Under the pieces are notes generated by a model. The model was not told where the DNA came from. It saw only the letters and a program-made list of their open reading frames with translations, and searched no databases. Source: Lepisosteus oculatus (lineage: Eukaryota > Chordata > Actinopteri > Semionotiformes > Lepisosteidae). Taken from it: a DNA stretch of 64,000 nt. The stretch is taken from the NCBI RefSeq assembly GCF_040954835.1, contig NC_090723.1, positions 9,946,001 through 10,010,000 of the forward strand, given 5' to 3'. Of the stretch, positions 36,691 to 47,904 are shown one piece after another. Each line of letters starts with the position of its first letter. The stretch's first letter is position 1. The position numbers and the translations under genes were made by a program.

Positions 36691-37706
36691 ACTGTTTAAT
36701 ATGATCAATGAAGCAGTAAAGAAACAAATAAGCCTTTTGCTTTAAGAAAAGATGACAAAGGTCATTTCCACATTGTCCTTTGATAGTCACACAAGAGAAA
36801 GAAGAGCTGTCCTCTCACTGGACTCTACCAACCCCTCCAAACCCCTTCCTTTCATCCTGGGATTCAGATAGATCAGTACCAGTAGACCCAGAGCCAGCTG
36901 CCTCTTTGAAAAGGGGATGATTTGTGTTTGTTAAAAGTGGTAGCAGACAGACCAGCTCTAGAGGGAGGCAAAGAAACAGGTTTTCTAGATCTTGGTTTCT
37001 GTCTCGAAAGTCACAGGGGAGTAAAAAAACAAACAAACAAGTCCCTCTAGTCCTGAACAACAGACTGGACTCTTGCCAAGCTGATGGGGAAACCAGGAGC
37101 AGAGAACATCCACAAGACAGGAGAGGAATGCACCTGAATTGCAAAAAGGCTGAAATATTCTGCTCAGCCACAGTGTTGAGGAACCTCGTCTGGGATCTTT
37201 CACAAACCACCTGAATGTGATCCTCAGATCACTAAGCAATGAGGAAAATGTGTCTAATACCCCCTGTCCAGTGTAACCTTTCTTAAGATCTAACTGGTTA
37301 ATAGTTCTGTTCTTAAAGAGAGTGTTTTAAATTGTTTTAACTGGGAGACGCCCAGTTCCGGTCCTGCCTCCAAGCTTCCATTTAGGTCTTAACGAGCCAG
37401 GTGAGCTGATTATTGGCCAAACTAGAGCGGTTTAACAGCTTTTCCTATCCTTTAAGGTGCTGACTTGCTTTTAAAACTATACAACCTGTGCAGAGGCACA
37501 AGCCCCTCTGAACTACACATTAAGCACATCTAGTTGACCCTGCAAATTAAGGGCTGGGGTTTACAGGGAGACCTCGTGAGCTGTTGACACATGGAGAGAG
37601 ACGCTAGAGGCCAGAGCTGGGGAAGACAAGGTGTTGTGTAATTGGTAGAAGGTCAGAGGTCCGCCAGGTGTGGGCTGGTCAGTGGAGCTGGGAAGGGGGG
37701 GTTGGT
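36691..37706. other. 3' flank of keratin gene C
   Basis: Probably holds the 3' UTR near 37500-37700, but no convincing AATAAA is seen close to the stop. The frames at 36815-37239 have no known domain. Confidence 0.45.
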
Positions 37707-40700
37707 TTAGATCTTCTGCACCACCTCCTCCACCCTGGAGGACACCACCCGCCCATCCACCACCTCCTCCACGATGGTCTGGACTTTCCGGGCCCTGCTC
37801 ACCGTGATCTCTGCAACACGGCCGGCGGCCGGAAACAGCAATCAGCACACGTTCAGCGAGGGGGAGGAGCTGGCCAGTTGATAATGGGCACAGAGACGAG
37901 ACCGCGCCCCACCCAGACAGGGGGAGGGGTGCCACTTACCCTTCGCCTGCTGCGCGATGCTCCTGCAACCACAGAGAAGGAAAGAGGAAGTCAGTGCGTT
38001 TGCACGCTCGCGCGCTGACCGAGCGGCAGTAACTCCACCCCCCAGCCCCGCGCGTTACCTGCTGTCCTCCCCGTCCAGCAGGCGGCGGTACATGGAGATC
38101 TCCCGCTCCAGGCGCGTCTTGATGTCCAGCAGGGTCTGGTACTCGTCGCCGTGCCGCGCGGCGTCGCCCCGGACCTGCGCCAGCTCCCCCTCCAGGCGGT
38201 GGACCACGCCCTGCAGCCGCGCCAGCTCCTCGCCGCGCCCCTCGGCCGTCTCCCGCAGGGTCGCCTCCAGCGCGGCTTTCTGAGGGGACAGAGAGAGGGT
38301 CAGCGCTGCCCTTCCACTCTGGCTGGAGCCCCAGGGCCCCGAGCTCTGCTTGCAGCTGCCCGACACCGATCATCACCCAGTTCCCCTCTCACGGCTCCAA
38401 CTGGAGCTCCGCTTAAAACAACAAGAAACACGCCTGCGTGTCCGAGTCCAGAACCCAATTCTTTGCAGGATTACAGCCGAGAAGCACCAGTCTGGCTCTA
38501 ATAACAATTATAATTAATAATAATTGCTTACACTTATATAGCGCTTTTCTGGACACCCCACTCAAAGCGCTTTACAGGTAATGGGGATCCCCTCCACCAC
38601 CACCAGTGTGCAGCCCCACCTGGATGATGCGATGGCAGCCATAGTGCGCCAGGAGAGCAGAGTGATGAAGCCAGTTCAGAGATGGGGGTTATTAGGAGGC
38701 CATGATTGATAAGAGCCAATGGGAAATTTGGCCGGGACACCAGGGTAACTACCCTACTCTTTATAAGAGAAACGGCCTGGGATTTTTAACGACCACAGAG
38801 AGTCAGGACCTCGGTTTTATGTCTCTAGTCTAAAACCATTCCAGACAGCTCTGTTTCTGCGTGCTGCAGCTCTGGGGCTGTGGTATTAGCGCCGCTGTGA
38901 GGAAGGTCAGTCACAAGGCAGCGTCCTGGCCACCCACCAGGCTGAGGAGGGACTGCAGCTCGATCTCCAGACCCTGGATGGCGCGCTTCAGCTCGGAGAT
39001 CTCCGACTTGCTGGACTGCAGAGCCTCTGTGCTCACTGACACCTGCTGGCTTAGGACATCAAACTGTGGAGAGAGAGAGAGAAGAGTGATTTCTGAGCTG
39101 CAGAAAGTGGTGAGGTTTCTGGGCCAAGCGCACAGGGTGCCAGCAGCTGGCCCATCCCCGCGGGCCGGGAGTCGCACCTTGCCCTTGTACCAGCCCTCCA
39201 TGTCCCGGCGGTTCTTCTCGGCGATGCCCTCGTACTGCGCCCGGATCTCCTCCAGCACCTCCATCAAGTCCTGCTGGGGCGCCGCGTCCACCTCCACACT
39301 GACCTGGCCGCCCAGCTGAGAGCGCAGCACCAGCAGCGCCTGCAGGGCGAGAGAGCGCGGGTTCGAGCTCACTGCATCCTTCGCCACTGAGCTGTCGGGG
39401 TAGCAGGGCCTGATGGGGTGGATGAGCTGTACAGATCAGAACCCCAGGAACGAAAGGCTCATTTGTTTTGATGGGGGTGGGAGAATTCCATCCTTCCAAA
39501 AGATCCATAAAAATCTGTGATTATTATTGCTTACACTTATATAGCGCTTCTCTGGACACTCCATTCAAAGCGCTGTACAGGTAATGGGGATCCCCTCCAC
39601 CACCCCCAGTGTGCAGCCCCACCTGGATGATGCGCCAGTCTGCTCCCCACACACCAGCTCTCAGTGGGGAGGAGAGCAGAGTGATGAAGCCAGTTCAGAG
39701 ATGGGGATTATTAGGAGGCCATGATTGGTAAAGGCCAGGGGGAGATCTGCCAGGACACTGGGGTTACACCCCTACTTTTTGAGAAACGCCCTGGGATTCT
39801 TTAGTGACCAGAGAGAGTCAGGACCTCGGTTTTACGTCTCATCCGAAGAATGGAGCCTTTTTACAGTACAGTGTCCCCATTGCTATAATAGGAGCATTAG
39901 GTCCCACACTGACCGCAGGGTGAGCGCCCCCCTACTGGCCCCACTAACACCTCTTCCAGCAACAACCTTAGCTGTCCCAGGAGTCTCCCCTCCAGGTACT
40001 GGCTGAGCTCCTGGGAGCTGCAGGGCGACACGGCCGTGATCTGCGCTGAGAATCAGGAGGAGAGGTGGATGGGGCTGTATTAAGGCGAGGTGACCGTGAA
40101 TGACCTGTTGAGGCGTCCCTCACCTCCTGGTGGTTCTTCTTCAGGTAGATGAGCTCCTCCTGCAGCGCCTCCACCTGGGCCTCCAGGGCCGAGCGGGTCA
40201 GCGTCAGGTCGTCCAGGACGCGCCGCAGCCCGACGACGTCGGCCTCCACCGACTGGCGCAGGGCCAGCTCCGCCTCGTACCTGCGGACCGGGGAGCAGGA
40301 CAGTGAGCGCGCTCAGGAGGGGCTTGAGCCGAAGAGCTGGCTCGGGTGGAGACGAGGGGTGCCTGATCGCTGGGCGTGGACAGTATTGGGGCAGGAGCCG
40401 TGGATCTGTGTTGGGACCAGTGCCCTTCCTCATTATAACACCCCGATTCTGAGTAGGGGTTAGTCATCACAGCTGGGGGCCTCATTCATGTATTCAACTC
40501 CTTCAAGGGGAACCAGCTGATCCCCAGAGGACACCAGTGAAGAGCGTTTACAACTAAAACTACGAGCAGGAGACAGTACGCCAGAGCCAGTGGTAGGGTC
40601 AGAAACCAGTTACCCAGCCATGTTATTGTAACGCAACAGGGGCTCTGGCGGGCGCCCTTGCCGCATTAGGTCGGCCCCCCACCGTCGGGGGCTCGAACCC

Positions 40701-43700
40701 GGGACTCCCGCATCACTCTGCATGGACCCAGCCCGGTGAGCCAAAGAGAGATTAGGCCGACCTAATGCGGCAAGGGCGCCCGCCTGAGCCCCCGTTGCGT
40801 TACATTGGTGTCAGAAGCGGGGTGGGATAGCCCTTCGCCGGGGACGGCGATTTAAGCGGGGGAGAGTGTAACGCTTACGGCCGACAGCTACTGTGTAAGA
40901 GCCGGCGTACCAGAGCAGGTGACGTCACCGCCCTTCCCTGTGATAGCAGGACTACAGCTACTGGGTTGCAGAAAGATCTCTCTTTGGCTCACCGGGCTCG
41001 GTCCCTGATGGGTGACGCGGGAGTCTAGGGTTCGAGCCCCCGACGGTGGGGGGCCGACCTAATGTGGCAAGGGCGCCCGCCTGAGCCCCCGTTCCGTTAC
41101 ATTAATGAAGCCGATACCCTGGCTTCTTACAAGACCCGTCCACAGCTCCTCAGATTAGTCACCTACTAGCTAATCGGAGGAGCTACATGGGTTGAACGAC
41201 TTATTTGTAAGCTATTTTAAAACGTGCGCCTCGCGTCAGATCAGATTCGGCGACTTGGCTGTGTTCTGATCCAATAAGGGATTAACAGTAGGCAAGAGGG
41301 GCCCATTTGTTTCTCCGTCCCGTTATTACTTTTTGTAAAGTAATTATAGTCCGCCGACGAAACAGCGCTCCCTCCGAGAATGATGTCAGAAGACGCCGAG
41401 CACTGCGATCCCCGGGAGACCAAAACAAAAGCGAAGGAATCTGCCTTCCGGAACGGGCTGTTCCCCGTACCGCCAGCAGGCGGAGCCAGAGCACCGTGAG
41501 GGAGGGAGCTCTGCGCTGCCCGACAGCGGCTCCGTCACCGCAGACGCCCGGCAGGTTAAAGCCTGAGGAGGCGGTTCCGGCCACTTCCGGGAGGGGAGGC
41601 GGGCGGTTTGGGTGATTTGAAGAATTTCAACAATACAGACCTGCCAGGACAGGGCGAGCTAATGGCACCTTTCCTTCTGCCAGGGTTCCTTTGGCAACAG
41701 TTTAGAGTTTCTCCACTCTAAACTGGTTCTGTGACTGTGGAATAATCGCATTTGGTATTCATAGTTTAAGGAAATGATCACCGAGTGTTTTCTTGTATCC
41801 CAGGGGCAACTTTGTGGCTGTTTCTTCCAGGAAAATTACACGAAAAGCGTTAAAGACAGTCAAGTGGGAAGCTTGTATAAGATTCCTCACAGCAGCCAGA
41901 TGCTCTGCCCAGGCCTGGTGCCTTGAACCTTCCTCAGCGCTGGACAGACTGGGGAAGATTCAAGACAGAGCTCTGGGGTCACTTAATATGACCAATATGA
42001 CCTAATTAACATGTCTTAATATGATAATATGACCAAAAAACTACCCCTTCTTTTTTGTACACTTCTCTTAGGCCTTGTGTTCTTATTTGTCGCATTCACT
42101 ATTTCCAAAATTAAAGACCGAGCACTTCAGCCCAAACTCCTGCTGCGCTCTTGTCATCTGGACTCATTCCTGACAAGACAGCGCCCTGCCGGGACCCTCG
42201 GCCCATCTGTCCCCCCCCCCCCCCCCCAAGACAGGACAGCACCCTGCCGGGACCCTTAGGCTCATCTGTCCCCCCCCAGACAGGACAGCGCCTTGCCGGG
42301 ACCCTCGCCCTCTCTCTCGCCCCCCCCCAGACAGGACAGCGCCCTGCCGGGACCCCTCGCCCTCTCTCTCGCCCCCCCCAGACAGGACAGCGCCCTGCCG
42401 GGACCCTCGCCCTCTCTCTCGCCCCCCCCCGGACAGGACAGCGCCCTGCCGGGACCCTCGGCCCATCTGTCCCCCCCCCAGACAGGACAGCGCCCTGCTG
42501 GGACCCTCGCCCTCTCTCTCGCCCCCCCCCCCAGAAAGGACAGCGCCCTGCCGGGACCCTCGCCCTCTCTCTCGCCCCCCCCAGCTGGCTCAGCCCGGTT
42601 CTCCGCACAGCCACTCCGAGCCGGCGAGGGCTCACTTGACTTTGAAGTCATCGGAGGCCAGTCGGGCGTTGTCGATCTGCAGGATGATCTTGGCGTTCAT
42701 CTGGGTCATGGCGCCGATCTGGGAACGAGCCGGAGAACAGCGAGAATGTGACTGGTCCACAACGGCCACCTCATTCCAGCAGCGAGGAAGACAGAAATAT
42801 TATACCAGACAGAAATACAATATCACCACAGCCCTGTTCCTATTTCTCTTCAGCCTGGGCTGTTCCTTTATTAGACCTTTCACAAGTCAAACTCCCCGAA
42901 TCCCCCTAAGCTCTCCGGCTGCCTGGGCGCAGTCAGGCGTGTTGAGCAGGGTGCGTGGTGCCGGCTTTGGGAAACGCAGGACGCTGCAGATCAGCCAGCG
43001 GGTCTCCGCTGAGCCCCCTGACAAACACGACGCCGGCGCTATTATACTGAGGGGACAGCGCCTTTTGTCCGTCGGCATGAGGAGACAATCGGCTGGCCGA
43101 CTTTGAAATGAGATCTGGATCCAAGTCGTCTTTCTGGTTCAGCAGCCGCTGAGAAAGAGGGAGACTTGACCGTTCGAAGGGGGTCGTTTTCATTCGTTTG
43201 ACCACGTCATTCATTTTTGTTCTCAGAACACACGTAACATTTGTCTGGGAGCCTCTAATGATCCGATAAGAAGCCGAGCCCAGAGTTGCGGACGGCGTTC
43301 TTACTTGTGCAGCCCAGTACAGTACAGTTACAATTTTCCTCATAGACACGGGGAACCTGATCCTTCCTCTCTCAGCCACACAGGTCACGCAGACAGAGCT
43401 CTCAAACCCTGGTCCCCCGCCCCCCTCTCCGTCCTCACCTGCTTGCGCAGGCCGGCGATGGTCTTCTCGTAGGCGCTGTAGTCCCGGGCGACCGGCGCTC
43501 TCTTCTCGTACCACTCCCGGATCTTCCGCTCCAGCTCGCCGTTGGCGGCCTCCAGCGAGCGCACCTTCTCCAGGTAGGCGGCCAGGCGGTCGTTCAGGTT
43601 CTGCATGGTGGCCTTGCCGTCGGCGCCGATCAGGCTGCTGCAGCTGCCCGCGGAAGAGCCCCCGCCGCCGCCGCCGTACAAGGTCAGGGGAATCGAGAGA

Positions 43701-43858
43701 CTGGAGGTGGAGATGCGGGTCGTGGGCGTGATGCCGCCCAGGCTGCTCGCCTTGCGCACGAGGCCGGTGAGCGAGCTCAGCCGAGAGGAAGGTTTGATCA
43801 GCTGGGAAAAGCGCTCGGGCATCGGGTAAGCCGGCTCCGGGAGGCTGTACACAGACAT
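37707..43858 (-). CDS. Type I keratin gene C (8 exons, about 431 aa)
   Basis: Exons on the minus strand: 43858-43439, 42718-42636, 40280-40124, 39339-39178, 39063-38938, 38279-38059, 37962-37940 (23 bp) and 37810-37707 (stop). The head (1-81) is unusual: it opens [20 protein letters not shown], is Pro/Ser/Thr-rich and has only one short Gly run. The rod starts near 82 ([16 protein letters not shown]) and ends near 389 ([15 protein letters not shown]). The tail is short and basic-acidic with [18 protein letters not shown]. The first rod segment is almost base-identical to gene A, while the rest is clearly diverged (for example [17 protein letters not shown] in exon 4). Introns 2, 3 and 5 contain a TRIM-like element, a C-rich minisatellite and 5S SINEs. 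All splice sites are canonical and no disabling change is seen. Confidence 0.92.
38505..38826 (-). mobile_element. 5S-SINE, truncated, intron 5 of gene C
   Basis: Minus orientation. Begins aataattaataataattgct, loses a roughly 30-bp internal segment near 38650, and ends in the body at ggttttatgtctc. The 5S head is absent. Confidence 0.88.
39521..40040 (-). mobile_element. 5S-SINE, intron 3 of gene C
   Basis: Minus orientation, from gattattattgcttacactt to the remnant of the 5S head near 40035 (gggagctgcagggcgaca). The head has lost the stretch between ggtactgg and gagctcctgggag. Confidence 0.88.
40627..41101 (+). mobile_element. TRIM-like miniature LTR retrotransposon, intron 2 of gene C
   Basis: The right LTR-like repeat is 40867-41101 (235 bp, starts tgtaacgc, ends ccgttaca). 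The left one is 40627-40804 (178 bp). Only its last 55 bp align directly with the right repeat; its left part is the reverse complement of the same LTR end, so it is partly palindromic. Directly after the left repeat comes tggtgtcagaagcggg, like the complement of a tRNA-Leu 3' end (primer-binding site). The interior is 62 bp with no coding capacity. A purine tract (aagcgggggagag) precedes the right repeat. The right repeat contains tggctcaccggg and, 44 bp later, ggttcgagccc, matching Pol III A and B boxes. A TGACGTCA (CRE) lies nearer its left end. Perfect target-site duplications were not found. It must be mobilised in trans, if at all. Confidence 0.72.
42178..42590. repeat. C-rich minisatellite of about 50 bp x 8, intron 2 of gene C
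   Basis: The plus-strand unit is built of cagcgccctgccgggaccct, a cgccctctctctcg (or cggcccatctgt) segment and a run of 7-16 C before agacagga. Units differ mostly in C-run length. The array ends about 45 bp from the donor of exon 2 (42635). In transcript sense it is G-rich with repeated runs of seven or more G. Confidence 0.93.
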
Positions 43859-43944
43859 CTTACCGGGTGGGAAGAGGCGCTGAACTGCAGACTGTTAGCT
43901 TTCCCTGTAGAAGCGGAGAAACCAGTTTCCGTGCTTTTAGAGTA

Positions 43945-43951
43945 TTTTATA
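43945..43951 (-). promoter_or_regulatory. TATA box, keratin gene C
   Basis: The minus strand reads gcgtataaaatac about 87 bp upstream of the ATG at 43858. It is a strong match to the TATA consensus. Confidence 0.72.
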
Positions 43952-43954
43952 CGC

Positions 43955-44579
43955 CCTGAGGGGGTGAGCACCTGGCCTGGCTCTCGATAGGCCGTTGTCA
44001 CCGTCACTTCTGTCTCGCTCCTATTGCCCGCCCGGGACACGGAGACGGCGTGGGAAAAGGCGGGCTGAGCGACATTCCAGCAGCGCTGGAGAGAGAGAGA
44101 GAGAGACGGTGCCCGGGGACGGCACGGCCAGCCTGCTGGACTCCCCCTGCGGGAACAGTCCCGCCACGGGCTCGTGCGAACAGCGGCACGAGGGGAGAAG
44201 CGACCGAATCCACAGACGAGCGAGCGACTCGTCTCGGCAGAAGGCGCGTGAGAGGGCGCGGCGATGACACGCGGCCGCGCAGGAGACCAGCAGAAGAAAG
44301 AATCGTCACCGGTTGATAGTTGTCCATGAGCGTCAACTATACTTCGCATTTAAGCTTTTATTAATTGAGAACAGTTTGTGCAAGACCCTCCAGAAGCAAA
44401 GGGACAATGTATTTCACTAGGAAAAACACCACCCAAGAGTTTGGGCGGACTGAAAGGTCTATGCAGTGTTTTACTCACAATAAAACTTGGCTCAGCTGAG
44501 GGCTAAACTCCTGGTCAGAGGACGAGGAGACTTCGACTCCCGTGGCAGTGGGAAGTGACCAAGGGGGCAGCTGCAGTTG
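43955..44579. other. Upstream region of gene C
   Basis: A GC-rich stretch at 44000-44300 with many CG dinucleotides and a (ga)n tract. Promoter-like, but no exon recognised. Confidence 0.45.
44087..44107. repeat. (ga)n microsatellite upstream of gene C
   Basis: About 10 ga units some 230 bp upstream of the gene C start, on the far side of its TATA box. Confidence 0.9.
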
Positions 44580-44831
44580 TTGCTGCTAAGGGTGGCCCAA
44601 CCAGTTATTAGGTTTAGGGGGCAATCACTTTTTCACACAGGGCCATGTAGGTTTGGATTTTTTTCCCCCTTAATAATAAAAACCTTCATTTAAAAACGGC
44701 ATATTGTGTTTACTTGTGTTATCTTTGTCTAATATTTCAATTTGTTTGATGATCTGAAACATTTCAGTGTGACAAACATGCAAAAAAAATAAGAAATCAG
44801 GAAGGGGGCAAACACTTTTCACACCACTGTA
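44580..44831 (+). mobile_element. Tc1/mariner-like transposon end (truncated)
   Basis: Contains aaccagttattaggtttagg, gggcaatcactttttcacac and ttaataataaaaaccttcat, and ends ggcaaacacttttcacaccactgta. This is the 3' end and terminal inverted repeat of a common fish Tc1-like element. No transposase frame and no matching left inverted repeat are seen. Confidence 0.8.
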
Positions 44832-46296
44832 TAGATTTATAATTCTATACTCCTAATTCTTTAGGTGAGGAAATGGCGTCAGGAGCGATTACGAATTATT
44901 GACAGCTGAGGCTGATTGAACTCGGCTGTTGTTATCCCTCCCGGACCTTCGTTAATAAACTCTATTTATTTTTGCTTCAGTCAAGCAATGTGCATTAGTG
45001 ATCACGAGGTTAGCATGAATGATAAATACAATATACTGCATGCTTCATTTTGGGGTGAACATTTGATCATTTTAGTACAAAATGCCCGGTGATCTCACAA
45101 GACTGTGCTGGGGCACGTTGACTTTGAGCACGTTTCAGGGGTAAAGTCAGTATCTGGGTCTCCTGGCTGCAGGTTGTGACTCTCGTCCTGTGTGTCTCAG
45201 GTTTTCCCTGAATTCTCTCCCTTCCAATCTGGCTGACCTGTTTTTTATTTTAAATTCCTCTTTAGATCTTAGCTCAAGTTTCTACCAGACAGTCGGGGAT
45301 CATGTATTTGTTCTTGTATTGAATCATTCTTATTGCGCGGGGGTGTTGAGTGAATATGTCCTTTGCTGACTTTTCTGGTTAAATATAACTACTGACTACG
45401 GCTTAAAATCAGATGTCAGGTTGGTCGGTGGATAGATTTATAAACCCAGCGATGGTGGACGAGCGAGTCTCTCTGCGCTCCGGAAGGTCTGCGCGGCGTG
45501 ACGTGGCGCTGAGACCCCGTCTGTAACCCGGACCCGCGGCGCTGTAGGCGCCCTGCGCGCGGGCCGACCCCTGTTGCCACGGCGGCCTGCGTTCGCAAGC
45601 ACGTGCTCGTGTTTCTGAGGCGTCCCGCTCCGGAAAAGCACGCCGGCGAGACTGGGACAGCCGCGCGCCGAGTGTCCGGGCGGGACGCTGCAGGTCAGGT
45701 TGGACTGAGAGTTTCACTTCAGCGGCAGGGAGGGGCCGAGCCCCAGGCTGTGAAATACAGCACTTCACATTCTCGTCGTTAATAATGAATGAACTTGGTT
45801 ACAATTTACAATGCAGTTGTGTCCTGTGTGGGAGTTCTGAATGCTTGTCTGCATGACTGGACATGAGGTGGGTTTAGTGCTGGACTGAGATCCTCCTGAG
45901 GCCAAGAGCTGCTGTATGAGCTCATCGCCACAGCACAGTGGTCCAGTTCTCAGAGTGTCCACGCCCACCACACTGATAGTAACCTCCCGCATCAAAGTCT
46001 GCACAAGACCCAGCTGCATTCTTCCTCATGCTGTGGTGTTGAGGTCTGCTCCCAGTTATGCCTGGTGTTCGGCCTCAGCTGGTTCTCGACAGCAACATTC
46101 CTACAAATTTTACAGGAAACATAAGCTCCCCAGTGATAAAAGGCTTAGCCGTTGATAAACAAACAAATAACTAACTCCAGGACAGGCTCACTACTGACCT
46201 GCTGTTCCAGTCCTGCACTGCAACTAGATAGCTACTGATGCCCATCCTGTGTGACTATAAGAAACACCCCGCAAATTAAAAACCAAATAAACCTAC

Positions 46297-46500
46297 AGCA
46301 GGGGGCACGGAGGCTATTATTTCTGCCTCAGGGCGCTGGGGCCCTGGGTTCAGTTCCTGGGGTGCTGTCTGTGTGGAGTTTGCATGTTCTTCCCATGTTC
46401 ACAGGGGTTTCCTTCAGGTGCTCCAGTGTCCAAAGACATGCTGGGAGTTGATTGGCTTCTGGGAGCCCGGTGTGTCTGTGTGATTTCTGGTTTGTAAAAC
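46297..46500 (+). mobile_element. SINE-like repeat, copy 3 (3' truncated)
   Basis: Matches the 5' two-thirds: gggttcagttcctggggtgc, tgtgtggagtttgcatgttc, aaagacatgctgggagttga. The ataggctccagc end is absent. Confidence 0.7.
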
Positions 46501-46654
46501 TGAGTGCTTGATTGATTTTCCTGAAGCAGAACAGGTGCAGAATAGACTCATCATGGTGAGATCTGCCCCGTGTTTACCACACTCAAAACCCTTGATTTTT
46601 AGTGAACTTTTTTATCTCCTATCATTGTTGCTTTCTTACTGTTAAGCACTTTTT

Positions 46655-46695
46655 GAAGTTCTTTTTAAAGGCGCTATATAAAGTTATTATTATTG
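46655..46695 (+). repeat. SINE/LINE tail fragment
   Basis: The segment tttttaaaggcgctatataa followed by agttattattattg is a tail with an (att)n end and nothing recognisable upstream. Confidence 0.45.
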
Positions 46696-47524
46696 TCGTG
46701 AGACAGACAGTGACAGTGAGCACATCCAGAGTACGGGCAGCACCGTGGGTGACATCGCTGTTATCTCATCAGTGCTTATCAATCGCAAAACACGGCAAAG
46801 TGTTTTTTTTAGTGGGGTGTCTCCATTCATCTCGGGATAAAACTTTGAGTTCGAAAACATCAGAGGGTTTTGCAAGATATTATACTTCTTTCAGTCATCG
46901 AAGTGTTGCCTCGGGCCACGGACAAGTGGTTGGCTTTGCCACGAGGCGAAGGGGGACCCCTGCCCCCGTCCCCCGCGAGCTCTCCACCTGTCCGCGAGCT
47001 GCTCCGCGCGGGTGACGTGGCGTCCCCACGGCAACAGAGAAGAACGATTATGCAAATGACCCATCGATGTTTCCGTACGCTATTTACATTAACATGACAC
47101 ACTTCGAAGGATGTGCAGGGAGGCAATCAGACCGGTGTTGGACGACTGCGTGTTTATTAGCAGGTTACAGCGCTCCCAGCCTCGCGCGCAATACGGGAAG
47201 GGTCGCTCGCCCGGCTCCTCAGGGTCAGGGGTCCTCAGGGTCAGGGTACAGCCCCGCCTGCTCCACACTGACGACAGCCCCTGGTGGGGGGGGCGGCAGA
47301 AGACAGACACGACCACGCTGTCAGTCCCCGGGCTCATGATATCACACCTCACACCGCACACCGCACACCTCATGATATCTGACGCAACGTAGTAGACGAC
47401 ATAGATGTTGCCGTTTTGCAGTTACTCCTCCGGTCAGAATTCAAATCCCAGCTTCTGGAAAAACCCGCCGCGCATCAGTCCCAGTCACCCCCAGCGCGAG
47501 CTCAGTACGGGTTTCCTTTTATAT

Positions 47525-47644
47525 TGTAACGCTACGGGGGTTACGGGTTAGCGGCTGCGGTCCCTACTCTTCACAAGTAAGGGCGGTGACGTCACCGCTC
47601 TGGTAAGCCGGCTCTGACGAGCAATGGAGCCCGTATGCGTTACA
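47525..47644 (-). mobile_element. Short relative of the TRIM LTR (solo)
   Basis: A 120-bp segment bounded by tgtaacgc and gcgttaca. Its reverse complement follows the left half of the LTR at 40867: agagccggc, taccagagc, then ggtgacgtcaccgccctt. It lacks the tRNA-like A/B-box part. It could be a solo LTR of a related subfamily or an internally deleted copy. Confidence 0.62.
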
Positions 47645-47904
47645 GTATTATACCGCAGGTTTTGCTGTTTTTCGTGCCTAGTTCCTGTCCAAACTACCGG
47701 AGCGATTATGTTTTGAAGGAATAAAAATGGTTGTGTTTAAACCGAAATTCAGTTTGTGGATAGGTTTCCCTTTCCAGGTTTGTTATTCGTTATTGATTTT
47801 GAGGTGAAATGTGTATTTCCAGAATACTAAGAAAAACTCACAGTGAACCCCCGGGACATAAGCGAATCTCTGCAGAACATCTTTAATGGGACAAAACCCA
47901 CGAT

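Larger units (their letters stand above)
44832..47520. other. Intergenic, C-D spacer, part 1
   Basis: Two CpG-rich stretches (45440-45740 and 46900-47030) without a recognisable exon, plus the SINE-like copy at 46297-46500 and a tail at 46655-46695. Confidence 0.45.

Noticed and set aside
40976-41060. A genuine tRNA gene
   Set aside because: A and B boxes are present, but I could not fold a full cloverleaf with a matched acceptor stem. It is part of an LTR-like repeat.
42111-42751. Several 100-170 codon frames rich in Pro, Gly and Arg
   Set aside because: Produced by the C-rich minisatellite in intron 2 of gene C; open in several frames on both strands.
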